A stretch of 64,000 nt of DNA from Protula sp. h YS-2021. Lineage: Eukaryota; Annelida; Polychaeta; Sabellida; Serpulidae. The stretch is from NCBI GenBank assembly GCA_949752745.1, contig OX457024.1, positions 55,306,510-55,370,509 of the forward strand, written 5' to 3'. The notes below the pieces were generated by a model. The model had not been told where the DNA came from. It saw nothing but the letters and a program-made list of their open reading frames with translations, and ran no database searches. The translations under genes and the position numbers were made by a program. Below, in pieces: positions 42,736 through 53,785 of the stretch (position 1 is its first letter; each line of letters starts with the position of its first letter).

Positions 42736-43239
42736 CATTCCATATGGTTACTACAGATCCATACCTGAAATATGCACTGCAATAAATGAAGAATTGCAAA
42801 AATCTATTAATGCAAACCCTTTTAAGTTAAAGTATGATATAATTAGTCGAAGGGTTTATCTTATTTTGAAAGATGATTATGATATTGTCTTTTCTACTGG
42901 ATTAGCTGAGATTTTAGGATTTATACCAGATAAATGGTATAAAGAATCCGGTCCTGCTGAACATCAATCAGATGTGAAACATGGATTTTATACACTTTAT
43001 GTGTACTGCAATATTTGTGAAAAACAAGTAGTTGGAGATTATTATGTTCCTTTACTACGTTCTGTTGCCATTAAAGGTGATGAAAGTATTATGAAAACTG
43101 ATGAAGAACCTCATTACGTCCCTGAAAACACATTCAAATTTGATACGATAAAAATGAATATTAAGGATGACACAGGTCATAATGTTTCATTTCAAACTGG
43201 GAAAGTGATATGTAAACTTCATTTTCGACCAAAAGCATT

Positions 43240-43596
43240 ATGAAAGCATACACGTAGGATCCGTCTACATACCGCAACCATTTTCTTCGTCAAGTGGGTG
43301 GGGAATTACCAGGATTTAAAGGAGCGCGAATACAATATAGAGATGGTATTGGTTTAATATTGGGGTCATTGGCTCGCAAAGCTATTCCACTGCTTAAGGC
43401 AGGGGTTAAAATCGTTGCGCCACATCTTGAAAATACTGCCAAAGATATCGCGAAAGATGTTACAGGTCGAGTAGCATAGCACGTGATTGGTGATGTGTTA
43501 GGAAGACAAAAGAGAGCGCAACCAACAAAACGTGTCAGAAGGCGAAAGGCAGCTAAACGGATAACTTCAACAAAACATAAGAAAGATATTTTTTAA
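43240..43596 (+). pseudogene. pX-like small basic virion protein, element B
   Basis: The frame of 119 codons overlaps the penton stop. It contains a TAG near its start (after MKAYT) and another after DVTGRVA. The central part is QVGGELPGFKGARIQY, an amphipathic stretch ARKAIPLLKAGVKIVAPHL, and the C-terminus is Arg/Lys-rich (GRQKRAQPTKRVRRRKAAKR). This suits a DNA-condensing core protein processed by the adenain-like protease. The identity with adenovirus pX is by analogy and position. Confidence 0.55.
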
Positions 43597-43597
43597 A

Positions 43598-44869
43598 ATG
43601 TCTTTAATTCATAATCATTCTTGTGCATGTAGTCTTTCTCCATGGTTTTGCATACCACCAACGCAAACCGCTGTAGAAAAAAAGTTATAATGTAGATTAT
43701 CAACCACTCACTACTATAAGAGAGAGGGTGCTCCAATAGAACTCTACATTCCTGCGAGTACAGAAGAATATCTAGATTTAAAGAACAGTAAACTTCATAT
43801 TGTATGTTGTATTGTAAAGGGTGATGGAACACCATGTGGTGTGGATGATAACGTATCATACATTTATGATTTGTTTAATGGGTTATGGTCCAATATTGAC
43901 TTATTTCTAAATGATCGATTGGTGTCACATAGTAACAATACCAATGGTTATACCAGCATCATATCTCATCTCATTCATGACTCGGAAGAAAGTCTCCATT
44001 CTGAACGCTCTATGCGTCTCGTGTATAACGATACTGCCGGGTCAATAAATGCTCATGAGGTGAAAAGAGCTAATCATGAAAAGTATGTATCAGGGTTTCA
44101 TGTAAATGTTAAGAGTGGTGATTTAGCTAAAGCAGGAAATAATGGTTTACATAATCGTTATTTGCATACGCGTCTGAGCCGTGAGTTTATACTTACAGGT
44201 GGTTTAAGGGTAGATTTGTTTGAGCAGGATCGTTATCTTCCCAATGGTATTAGTATGAAATTACGTTTACATAGACAAAAAGATGAATATGTATTAATGG
44301 CAGCAAATAATGGCTTTAAAGTAGAAGTGAGAGAGGCGTTTTTAATTATTCGCAAAGTGAGGGTTAGTCCAGGTATTCAGTTTGGACATGCAGATGCATT
44401 GATGAAAACTCCTGCTAAGTTTCCTGTTACTAGAAAAGAATGTAAAATTTTAGCTATTCCAGCTGGAATCCAATCTTTTGTGAAAGATAACATCTTTTTA
44501 GGCCAAGTACCAAAATGTATTGTCATTGGACTGATTTATAATGAATCCTTTGCTAGAACAGCATTGAGAAATCCGTACAATTTTGAACAGTTTAATCTTA
44601 ACTACATGCAAATTTACACTGATGGTGAAGCAGTCCTATCCAAACCTCTCAAGCTTAACATAAATCGGGACAAATATCTTGGAGCTTTTGAAACTCCTGA
44701 TTATGATGGTGATGATCATTATGCCCTTATCAAACATGGGAATTTGCGGCTGGAGATGAATTTTGCCGGTGCCTTACAAAATACAGTCAATTTTATGGTC
44801 TATGCTGAATTTGATAACATCGTTGAAATAAGTGCAAATCGTAGCATTCAATTCTACTACCAGTCATGA
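43598..44869 (+). pseudogene. Major capsid protein (double jelly-roll type), element B
   Basis: The ATG at 43,598 (MSLIHNHSCACSLSPW) is followed by one extra base in an A run near 43,680, then a long open frame from 43,841 to the TGA at 44,869. The full set of capsid blocks is present (RYLHTRLSREFILTGGLRV, VPKCIVIGLIYNESF, LYxDGE-type loop, NLRLEMNFAGALQNTVNF). A short in-frame deletion removes the segment between ETLYKSF-type and PDYDGDD (about 44,695). It forms the virion shell. It is otherwise the best-preserved capsid gene here. Confidence 0.88.
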
Positions 44870-45324
44870 ACGCGAAGCAGATAGAAGCCATACTGTCCCA
44901 TGATGCCGCGATAAAAGACTTGTTTCAAGATGTGTTTTCCATGGACCAGTTACCATCTTTACAACGTGGTGCCTATGTCATCAACACAGACGATCATGAT
45001 GAGCCAGGAGAGCATTGGGTGGCAGTATATTATGAAAAAGACCCTGCAGAATATTTTGACTCTTATGGACTTTTACCTATAGACAGTCGTTTGAATAAGT
45101 TTTTAAAGTTTAATTTCATTTATAATTCAGTTCCATTACAAACACCAATATCATCTGCATTTGGATTTTGTTGTGTGTATTATATAATTCAAAGAGCTCG
45201 AGGACATAGTCCTTTTGAAATCATTGATGTATTAAGACGAAGTGATGGTGATTTTGTTGAAAAGGATTTTGTATACATTATAAACCATTATTTTATTAAT
45301 GTTGTATTAGTTAAGTTATATTAG
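44866..45324 (+). CDS. Adenain-like cysteine protease, element B
   Basis: An open frame of 152 codons starting ATGA-overlapped with MCP. Catalytic His is in EPGEHWVAVYYEKD. The region around the nucleophile reads PISSAFGFCCVYYII. Compared with SSCGFYC in copy A, the Cys before Gly is Ala-Phe here, so the nucleophile position appears changed and the enzyme is probably dead. The C-terminus FVYIINHYFINVVL is shifted relative to the FVYRHYKPLFY of other copies. Confidence 0.8.
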   Translation: MNAKQIEAILSHDAAIKDLFQDVFSMDQLPSLQRGAYVINTDDHDEPGEHWVAVYYEKDPAEYFDSYGLLPIDSRLNKFLKFNFIYNSVPLQTPISSAFGFCCVYYIIQRARGHSPFEIIDVLRRSDGDFVEKDFVYIINHYFINVVLVKLY

Positions 45325-45463
45325 TTAAGTTGTTTTTAGTTGTCAATTTTATTATGAATATTGTGAATAAAAACAAGACAGTTTTATACAACATTCTTTT
45401 TATTGTGTTATACATTATTTACATTTCAACAATTATTTTACATTTCAACAAATCTATTTTACA
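45325..45463. terminator. Convergent 3' ends of element B gene blocks
   Basis: AATAAA on + (about 45,366) and ttttttattg on - (about 45,398) lie back to back between protease and accessory ORF 3, as in element A. The A-type minisatellite is absent. Confidence 0.5.
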
Positions 45464-46082
45464 TTAAACTTTTTTCGCAAATGCATTCAATACATTAATA
45501 AACGAATGCAATTCATACCAATCTAAATTAATATATGTATCATAGACATTACACCCACGTTTGTAAATGCTATGAAAACTAACATAACACTGTTCATTAC
45601 CAAACTTTATTATTTTAACATCTTCATGTTCAGACAGTTTCAGTTCATATCCATGTTCATTCATGTCTATGTCCATCACCATAACCCACATGGGATGTGT
45701 CAGCTCAATGGACTTGGTACCCCGCATGAATTGTACTCGACCCTCTTTGAATTCAAGCGTTAGGTTGTTTCCAATCCAATGCTTGTAACAGAGCGTGCCA
45801 TTAAATGTGTTGAGGGTGGTGTAGCCGTAGCGTTCTACAACCTCGTCATATTGGCGAAATCGTACAAACACGTCTAGACAGTTCTCAGTCACACGCACTT
45901 CTAAATCCTCTGAGAGTATAAGGAGAAAGCCAGGTATCCTCAACTTCTCTAGATGTCCTTTCAACACGGATTGTTCGTCAGATATACTTTCCAAAATGTC
46001 TTAGCACAATATCATCACACAAGTTTCTCAGATATGAGAATCCATTTGTAATGGGTTCATAATCCGATAAAAAGTCTTCCAT
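45464..46082 (-). pseudogene. Accessory ORF 3, PC4-like segments, element B
   Basis: One long open stretch (45,464-45,994) follows a frameshifted N-terminus. The first segment reads EDLEVRVTENCLDVFVRF and RYGYTTLNTFNGT. The third reads EDVKIIKFGNEQCYVSFHSI, then TYINLDWYELHSFINVLNAF. The last stretch has the strand-turn-strand-helix order of a PC4 fold (two strands, then Ile-Asn-Leu-x-x-x-x-Leu helix). It corresponds to 5,487-6,087. Function unknown. Confidence 0.5.
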
Positions 46083-46135
46083 CTCGTTCAACAGTCAGAT
46101 TAACTATCAACTGTCTCCTTGTCTGCAAGACGTTT

Positions 46136-46498
46136 TTATGCTCGCAAGATGGTGAAGAGTGGATGTTGTATAGCTTCTAGGAATCGTAAGACTGCGAAGT
46201 CATTCTTCATATTTAAGTCAGTTAATGATGAACATGGAGCATCTGGCACATCTCCATCATAATCCTCTGGATAATCCTGTAACAATTTTTTCCAGAATCT
46301 AACACGTATGTTAGAATCATGTCCAACTACTAACACTTCAACTTTATTTTCAAGTCTACGCTTAAACACAGGTGTAACCGGAATCTTTTAAAAGTCTTTC
46401 CACACTTCAGGTTAAAACTGATAATCAGAACTAATTATCAATTCATTCATATCATTTACAGTGAGGTGAGCATCACCGTTAAACACGAGTGAATTCAT
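46136..46498 (-). pseudogene. Accessory ORF 2, element B
   Basis: The start MNSLVFNGDAHLTVNDMNE is followed by a stop near 46,410. The C-terminal half is open: RRLENKVEVLVVGHDSNIRV, then DLNMKNDFAVLRFLEAIQ. The Trp of copy A's helix (MKNWCAVL) is Asp-Phe here. It starts 16 bp after the PC4-like stop on the same strand. Confidence 0.5.
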
Positions 46499-46513
46499 GA
46501 TGACAATACATTT

Positions 46514-46879
46514 TTATGATCTGTCTGCTTGTCTTCGAAGCCTTTTATCCACTTCTTTCACTTGCTTCTTCAACATTTTCCATTCAGGTATTGTCAGAAA
46601 AATACCCTTTTTCGTAGGACGGTTTCTTCCAGACCCCTCATCTCTGAAGTACTGGCGAATGTTCACCACTCCCGCGTTGCTTTGTTTCATAATTTTAATG
46701 TACTTTCCATTTCCGAGAGAAAGCATTCCATCCCACGACTGTGGTGGTTTTGGTGCCGTCTCCACTTTCAATTTCTTGATGGTAGTGGTAGTTGTAGGAT
46801 TTTTAACTTTTAAGTCTTTGACTGTATCAGCAAGAGTATCCATAGCAGTTGCATACCTTTTACGACTTCCAAGTTCCAT
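46514..46879 (-). CDS. PC4-like single-stranded DNA-binding protein, element B
   Basis: An intact 121-codon ORF in an otherwise broken element. The N-terminal linker is Lys/Thr-rich (KNPTTTTTIKKLKVETAPK). The PC4-type core is LGNGKYIKIMKQSNAGVVNI, RQYFRDEGSGRN, then KKGIFLTIPEWKMLKKQVKE. The aromatic/basic strand and the KKGI turn are conserved with copy A, and most differences are conservative. A TATA box overlapping the PolB stop sits upstream. It is predicted to bind ssDNA during replication or to assist viral transcription. Confidence 0.72.
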   Translation of the reverse strand: MELGSRKRYATAMDTLADTVKDLKVKNPTTTTTIKKLKVETAPKPPQSWDGMLSLGNGKYIKIMKQSNAGVVNIRQYFRDEGSGRNRPTKKGIFLTIPEWKMLKKQVKEVDKRLRRQADRS

Positions 46880-46932
46880 GCTAATGCTTCAATGTTCACA
46901 CCTCAAATAACTCTCATGTTGGAGAACCTCCC

Positions 46933-46940
46933 CTTTTATA
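46933..46940 (-). promoter_or_regulatory. TATA box overlapping PolB stop, element B
   Basis: On the minus strand TATAAAAG contains the PolB TAA (46,936-46,938), 54 bp before the PC4-like ATG. The same overlap is found in element A. Confidence 0.65.
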
Positions 46941-49900
46941 ACATAGCCTTGTAATGTCCATGTGCTAAGGTGTAATAGCTATCATTCAACACGTATCGCT
47001 TGTCGTCATATGGGGAGAGGGCTACTTTCCTCAACTTCTCCGAGAAAAGCTGGTGACTATGACTTCGAATAATGTGCCCTGTAGCCATCGTTTGAGTTTG
47101 GTTGAACAAACTGTCTCTATACTTCAGATGTTTAATGCGTCCTTGGCAAGCTCGAGTGATGCCTTTAGCTGTATGTTTTCCTTTTCCACTACACAATAAA
47201 CTATACATTTTCGGTCTGAGTGCAACAAACTCTTCAATGGTGATGCCTGCTGTCTCATCCTTCATTTTCCCAAGCACTTTTTTGCTCACGTTGGGATGTA
47301 GGAAGTGATTTGACGAATAGTCACTTGTGTCGAACAGGTCAGCATCTTGCTGCATATCCTTGTAGATATCTTCCGTTTCTATGTCGTAACATAGACTGTC
47401 GGTGTCGCTGAACAACAACTTGGCATTGGGATACTTGACCATGATGTAATTGTAATGAAAGTTGAACATAAGCACTTTGCTGAGGACGAGAAGCCAACTT
47501 GAATGGGTTTATCCAGAATCAAATCCACTTTGCGCAAATGTACCGCGGTCAAATCTTCGTTGAAAATTTTGAATTTGTGGAAAGAAGGTTTGGCTACAAG
47601 TTTCTTGAACCGCTTTTCCTTGCGAACCAGTTCAACATTGATTCGCTTTCTCACATTTTCCATGGTTTTACCAAACACAGAGTTGTTCATCAGTTTGAAG
47701 AAGTCTTTCTCAAATGCTTTCTTAGCCAATTTTCTCTTTTCCGTGTTCAAGGTAATGTATTTTGCTAACCATTTGCTCTGTTCAAACATGATGGCGCGAT
47801 GTACTTTGGCGACTTTCAACCCCAGTGAGACGTACTGTTGTAAATTCCTGTAATGAAGTACATATTTCTTCTTGTTAGACAAGTTAGGAATGAGCTTTTA
47901 ACTGGGTTTGCCTTTCATGTTTAGATCTTCCAGTAGCTTCTGACTGTACTCTGACAATTCTCCAGCTTTGACACATTTCCGTTCTGGAGCCACTGGGTAG
48001 TGATTATGACGATCATGTATTGAATTTGGGTATTCTAAATCCACTTCCAAAATGAATCCAATGTCGTCATCTTCTGCTACATCCATGAATTCGATGGATT
48101 CTGGCTCGCTCACCCACATAAATCCTCTTTGTGGCATGCTTTGTGACATGGCCCAGCCATACAAGTTATTTGCGTCGAGGTACATCAGGTAGTTGTTTGG
48201 TATCTCAGAATTGTAATCTGCTACGTAGGGATTATTTGCTTTCGCATACTTGTGTGATCACAGATATTCCTCCACGTATGCCTTGCTCAACCATTTGGTA
48301 CATGGTAATGTCATTGACTAATTCCAACTTCACTTTTGTCGCTTTTAATAGCATCCCACGACAGTCCTGGTGCTGTATAATAGTGGACAGGATCCAATTC
48401 ATACGTGTTGAGGAACACTTGACGAAAATTTTCAAACACGTCAGCTAGCAGTAGCACATCTTATTTCAGGTACAGGTCGTGGTATTCACTGAATGTGGTA
48501 CAGTTGAATGTATCCCACACCTTCTGCGCATGAGCATAATCCTCATCCCTAATGTCCTCTTTGCCGAGCTGACTGTAAAACTTGTCTTTTGATGGTGGCT
48601 GCGTTTCAGCAAACTTGGATGGTTCGTCCACGTAATCGTAGGGGTACACTCCCTTTCGCAGCAGCAAATCTTGTTGGTTACTATCGTGAATGTGGGGGGT
48701 CATGTTGTAGAAGTCATCTTTTCCTTCTGCTGCAAGATTGGATACTAACTTCTGTAGAGAGGTACTCATAAATTGAAAGCTGTCTGTAAATTTCAGATTG
48801 CTCATGGTGAATGCAATATATTTCTCAATGGTGTTGGGAATGACTGTAGTTGTTTCATCTTTGAATTTTCCAATTTCCTCCATGATTAGATGACTGTCAT
48901 AGCCTCGCAAATTGTGGAAAACACAGGGATGATAAAAGAATCTTTATCCCCCTGTCGATCCTTTCTAAGTCGGAATTGCAAGTTGCAGTCTTTATATGCT
49001 GCTCCGCGATATTTGCCATTTATGTGGTCATGATCTCTCACACGATCTGCTCCTAGAGGCTCATGACAAATATAACAATCAGTGGCGTCTTAAATTCTCT
49101 TTGTCTTCGCGGGTCAACACCATATCCTTTGTCTGCTCTAAACCACGTACAATACGATCACGTTCATTCACCATATGGTCTAAAAAGACCTTTACGGTAT
49201 TGTCTCCTCGATGCACAACTGCTGCATGTGTGTCATACTGACTAACAGCCACATAGCCAAAGCTGTTTGGACGATGATGCCGATACTTGTGTCCTTCTTC
49301 ATGCTTTTGCGTGAAACATTCAAAGTCAGCATAAATCACAAAAGGTGCTTGCTATTGTTTGGCCACATTCCTGAACTTGATGAAGGGTTCCTTGGGACTG
49401 ATAAACGTTGTGCTCCATGCCTGCCACACACTTCACGATGCTCATCTAAAAGATCTTGTCGCACAAACCCGTGAAGACAGTTGAAACAATAAAAAGCTGT
49501 AGTCTTATGATTTGATCGATAGACTATAAGTCTGCTGAAATTCTTAATCAAGCAGTAATGGCTTTTCTTGTCGTTGCTAATCAGAAGTAATTTGATTTCT
49601 CTCACACTAGTGTTTCGACTGAGTTGTATCGGAACAACTACATATCCAAACACGTTTATGGATACATCATTCTCCTTTTCAAACTTTGGAATGTCCGTAA
49701 TTGGTTTGGAAATGTCATACCCTCTACCTTTAATTCTTTCTCAAATGGCTTGTAATGACTCACGCGATATGAGTTGTTCTCTTGAGGGTGAAGGTAAGCC
49801 AATACTGACCATAAGAAACACTTGTTGTCATCATTCTTAATGTTTATCACACCTCTTGTATTCTTCACTTTCTTCGATAATGGAATAAAACAACTCGCTT

Positions 49901-50762
49901 CCAGGGACGCTGATGTAGCTGTATGCACTTCAATGCATAATATATTATCCAACATCCAACCAGAGCCTTGTTGTTCATGTTCGTCAAACTTAGTATCTGC
50001 TGGATTGTATGCCGTATATGTTGGACTGCTGATAAATGCATTATCCACTTGTTCTGTCATAACACCTTCTGCATTCGCTGTTAATTTCTTGAAGCGAGTA
50101 TGTACCACAATGTACCATTTCATTCCATGGTTTAAAGTCTCCAACAAATGTATCTTAATACGGTTCTGTTTGCTGCCGCATTTCCAGGAGTAAATCCGTT
50201 CCATCCTCAAACTCAAACCGTCTTTTCTGCGCGTTTTCACCAAGACTAAGCCTTCTATCTCTCTCCACTTGTCCTGTCTTTTGTTTTTTTGAAACATTTT
50301 CTTCATGAGACACATTTTTCATCTTAGCTGATATGCATACATGGTTTCAAACGCATCCATAGGTAGAAATCCCACATTGCATTGAAAGCAGAGGACTAGA
50401 CAGTGTAACCAAATGTCATCTTGTTCGATCTTTTGTCTCTTTGCTCCTTTCTTATGCTCTTCACGAGCACGTTTCACTACAGTTTTCATCTCAGCTTTAT
50501 TACATGTATGTGCCTCAAATAATTCCAAAGATGGAAATTCCACATTGCATTCAAGGCAGAGGACTGGACAGTGTAACCAAATGTCATCTTGCTCCATCTC
50601 TCGTCTCTTTATTCCTTTCTCATGCTCTTCGCGAGCACGTTTCACTACAGTTTTCATCTCAGCTTTATTACATGTATGTGCCTCAAATAATTCCAAAGAT
50701 GGAAATTCCACATTGCATTCAAGGCAGAGGCCTGGCTTATTCTCGACTGAACCAGCTGCCAT
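46936..50762 (-). pseudogene. Protein-primed family B DNA polymerase, element B
   Basis: The N-terminus has three zinc fingers (two nearly identical CLECNVEF units plus CFQCNVGF). Then come Exo I IYADFECF (about 49,330, preceded by a stop), RDHDH zinc insert, Exo II LRGYDSHLIMEE, Exo III YHDLYLK (stop) DVLLLADVF, motif A LDANNLYGWAMS, motif B LMNNSVFGKTM, motif C FSDTDSLCYD, and a C-terminal LRKVALSPYDDKRYVL. Unlike copy A, motif B is complete. At least eight frame breaks, for example near 50,317, 49,655, 49,080, 48,450, 48,190 and 47,890. It would replicate the element by protein priming. Confidence 0.9.
50454..50745 (-). repeat. Recent 168-bp tandem duplication of a zinc-finger unit
   Basis: Units starting at 50,454 and 50,622 are almost identical over their shared length and each encodes one CLECNVEF finger with AHTC. 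The duplication preserves frame (168 = 56 codons), so the PolB N-terminus gained a finger. Confidence 0.85.
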
Positions 50763-50819
50763 TGTTGTTGTCGTATCAATTGCTTAAACTGATATGATGG
50801 AATGTGTTCTCATACATCC

Positions 50820-50931
<112 letters not shown>

Positions 50932-50999
50932 AAGCCAGAATTTGCATTTATTTCAGAAGAGAGGATGGCCGAAAGATTTTAATAAGTTGGCTCTTCACC

Positions 51000-51290
51000 A
51001 AAAAGTCGGGTTTCCGCTAATGCACTGGTAACTGTAAAACTGCTCTATGGTGAAAGGTCTTCCTGCACACTTGAAAGGGTGGAAATCATAATACTTGATG
51101 TTTCTCAGTGTCGCACCACACCACCAGCAGTCTGTACACACCGGTCCCAGTCCAGGCAACGTTGCTGTAAGCTTATACCATAGCAGACCGCCGCAGGTCT
51201 TGCAACAGAGCCGCCGCGGTGCGTTGTGGTGTACGGGAGAGTTATGAGGCTGTCCTGCATTTTCCAGCCACACCCAACACTTTTAAGCAC
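51000..51290 (-). pseudogene. TIR-proximal small zinc protein, element B
   Basis: It reads MWLENAGQPHNSPVHHNAPR, LCCKTCGGLLWYKL, then CTDCWWCGATLRN and a C-terminal tail. It therefore has two Cys-pair groups, and the second (CTDCWWC) shows the part missing from copies in A. The N-terminal CYKCC portion lies in a shifted frame around 51,285-51,330. Terminal placement as in A. Confidence 0.6.
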
Positions 51291-51419
51291 TCTGTTGTCA
51301 GCGTCACTGCCCGGCCGTTCCGCATCACTGTGTATGTGTTACTTGAAGTCAGCTTGCTAGTTGTTTCGGATTATTACAACCAGCGTTAAACCATCTATTT
51401 ATAAGCTTTTTTCATGTTT

Positions 51420-51650
51420 TTCGAGAGGGGGGTCGGTCCAAAAACTAAAAATGTTCAGAATTGTCTGAAACGGATAAATATTCAAATATCACAAACTCGT
51501 CCCGGTGGGGGGGAGGGGGGGGGAGTTGTCGGTCGAAAATACTAAAAATGTTCAGAATTGTCTGAAACGTATAAATATGCAAAAATCGCAAATTCGCTCC
51601 CGCGGGGAGGGGAGATCGGGTCGAGGGTCGACCCACCCACCGTACTTAGT
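51420..51650 (-). repeat. Subterminal 85-bp repeats at the right end of element B
   Basis: Two to three units of aaatgttcagaattgtctgaaacg.ataaata with G-runs are present, the same family as the TIRs of element C. This supports a common terminus family for B and C, distinct from that of A and D. Confidence 0.7.
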
Positions 51651-51919
51651 GAATGATAATATGTATACTATGGTCAATTTGGTTAAATTTGGTGAAATTT
51701 TGCTCTGCTAGGGTCGGGGAGGGGGGTTGCCAACTTACTGTTCTCTGACTACTTGCTGCTTCTCACTCTCCTGTGGGAAAGTCCCACGCTTTACCTCTTG
51801 CCTTAATTTGTTCTCACGCTGTGGGTTTTTTATCTATTTATTTTGCCGCCTGCCTGTATATGTATATGGCTGGCTCACATCTCTGGGTTCTCGCACTTGC
51901 CAAAACTTTCTCTACAGCC

Positions 51920-52655
51920 ATGGATTTTCGCGAACAGTTCTTTACGCCCGAAAGGAGACAGAGATATCTGCTCTCCGAGAAAGATTGCGACCTTATCGAA
52001 GAAATCTACATAGATTTAGAACTGTTTAAACTGGAAATGTGGAAGGCTCGCCTAAATAGCACAGAGGAACATCACAGATTTGGCAGGGCGGCGGTAGAGT
52101 CGCACAAGCGTGCCAGACATCGTTCCCCTACTCTGAAGCACCTGCAACCGCCCCCTGCGACTAATCCAGCAACTAAGTCTGCGCCTAAGCCTACACCTCA
52201 GCCAGCGACTGTTGACTAAGCTGCCAGATGCCACCGCTTCCAGCCTGCCAGAATCACCGGTAGCGTTCGACATGTTGGTTAGCAATCCCCAGCCGGTTAC
52301 CATTCCTGATGATGAGACCGTAGCTGCAGTGGCAACCATCAGCGAGGACGGCGAGTCGCAGCGCACTTCCGACTTGCGTTTACCGAAACCGTCCGTTGAC
52401 TTAAGCCCCAGCAAAGAGTCTCTGAAAGATGTCGTGCAACTGCTCAACTCAGTGAACGGATTTTCTATTTTCTGTGACTTCTGCGGGTACCTCATTCCGC
52501 AGAGTATGCACGAGGCATCCTGTGAAAACGCTAGAAAACCTGAGTCTTACTCCTGCAGCGTTCTGGGCAGGGAGTTTAAGTCAACGGCGGGGTCGTATAT
52601 AGGAGGAAGTGCCGCTGCAGCGGTGCGCAGGGGAAAGAGGAGCAGCAAACAGTGA
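51920..52655 (+). pseudogene. Terminal ORF of element D with CxxC...HxxxC finger
   Basis: The ATG at 51,920 opens MDFREQFFTPERRQRYLLSE, a charged helix region and a Pro/Thr/Lys linker ending at TAA 52,219. An overlapping +1 frame continues to 52,655 with SIFCDFCGYLIPQSMHEASC, a C2HC-type finger, and a basic end (RRGKRSSKQ). One frameshift probably joins them. Downstream TTATTACGAAATGA matches the DNA after the terminal ORF of element A, which supports equivalent position. Function unknown. Confidence 0.5.
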
Positions 52656-53435
52656 GGAGAATTGTCTCCTGGCCGTCCTTTAGGGTGACCGCCACTTATT
52701 ACGAAATGAGCGTTTTTTGTGTCATGGTGTTGGTATGTGCGTATGTGTGTGCGGAGAAAGAGACAGAGAAAAAAAGAGACAGAGAAAAAATGCAATCTTG
52801 GTTAAACGTATGAAGCTTATGAAATGAACGCTAACTGTGTGTGTGCGGAGAGAGAGAAAAATTTTAAAAAATTCTCCACCTTTTCTTCTTCTGCCCCATT
52901 CGTCTGTTCACCCTGCTCTGTAAGTAGTCATTTGGGCCAAAAAAACCCCATGGGGATTCTAAAACAGCCTTTTCCTGTCCGTTCAACCTGCTCTGTAAAT
53001 AACCATCTGGGCCAAACCCCAATGGGGGTTTAAAAACATTTTAAAGGTTTTTTTTAAACCGCCATTGGGGTTTAAAAACACTTTAAAGTGTTTTTGAATC
53101 CCCATTTTCCCCTACCATATACTGAACATCCTTGTATTGTTTTTACACACTATGCGTGAGTGCACAGTTACGCACAATTCCTGGTGAGAGTTGGGGGCTG
53201 AGGTGGGGTGGATGTGTGAAAGGATGTCGTTTCATAGAGTAAGTAGGAAGGCTGTTCTTTACAAAGGTTTCAAACTGGCTGAAAATTTCTTTGAAAGATT
53301 TCGAAATCTAAAAAACATTGGTTTGTCTGCAAAGGAAAAGCTAACCAAAATCAGGCTTATAAGTTTTTAAAATTCTACTCGAAGTGAGAAAGTTGTGTTA
53401 AAAATATTATTTTTTTGGTCAAGTGTTTCATAGTT
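52656..53435. other. Non-coding; direct repeat and perfect palindrome
   Basis: It contains a direct repeat of about 65 bp (ctgctctgtaa...tgggcca at 52,913 and 52,988) and several ccccattggggtttaaaaa-type inverted bits. A 22-bp perfect palindrome centred on CACTTTAAAGTG lies at 53,074-53,095. No gene is supported. Confidence 0.6.
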
Positions 53436-53730
53436 CAACATGTTGTTGAACATGTTGAACAACATGTTTAACATCTTCAACGTGTTCAACAACATATTCA
53501 ACAACATATTCAACATGTTCAGCATGTTCAACATGTTCAACATGTTCAACAACATGTTGAACAACATGTTGAACAGCATGTTCAATATGTTAATTATGTT
53601 GTTCAAAATATTCAACCAACATGTTGTTCAACATGTTCAACTTGTTCAACATGTTGTTCAAGATGTTGTTGGGGAAGTTGAACATGTTCAACTTATTCAA
53701 CATGTTGTTCAACAAGTTGTTGTATATAAA
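53436..53730 (+). promoter_or_regulatory. Palindrome-array promoter of the element D C2H2 gene
   Basis: About 20 overlapping copies of AACATGTT and GTTGAACAAC palindromes run from 53,436 to 53,715 and lead straight into TATATAAA (53,723). The ATG is 63 bp further on. The reverse-oriented equivalent at 55,580-55,830 has the same TATA context (atataaagctat.tttaaa), so the unit is duplicated as an inverted pair. Confidence 0.7.
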
Positions 53731-53785
53731 GCTATATTTAAACACTTTTTCATCATTTGAAAAGTGTGTATGTTGAACCGAAAGG

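Larger units (their letters stand above)
35714..43243 (+). pseudogene. Penton-like minor capsid gene split by Gypsy element, element B
   Basis: The 5' part (35,714-35,950) begins MESTSF and continues in a shifted frame with GKYEVTLAEIQYSHTW. The Ty3/Gypsy element follows. The 3' part (42,736-43,243) resumes with LAEILGFIPDKWY, YTLYVYCNICEKQVVGDYY and KLHFRPKAL. The stop overlaps pX as ATGA. The two exon-like parts align with the continuous copy A gene, so the interruption is an insertion rather than an intron. Confidence 0.85.
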
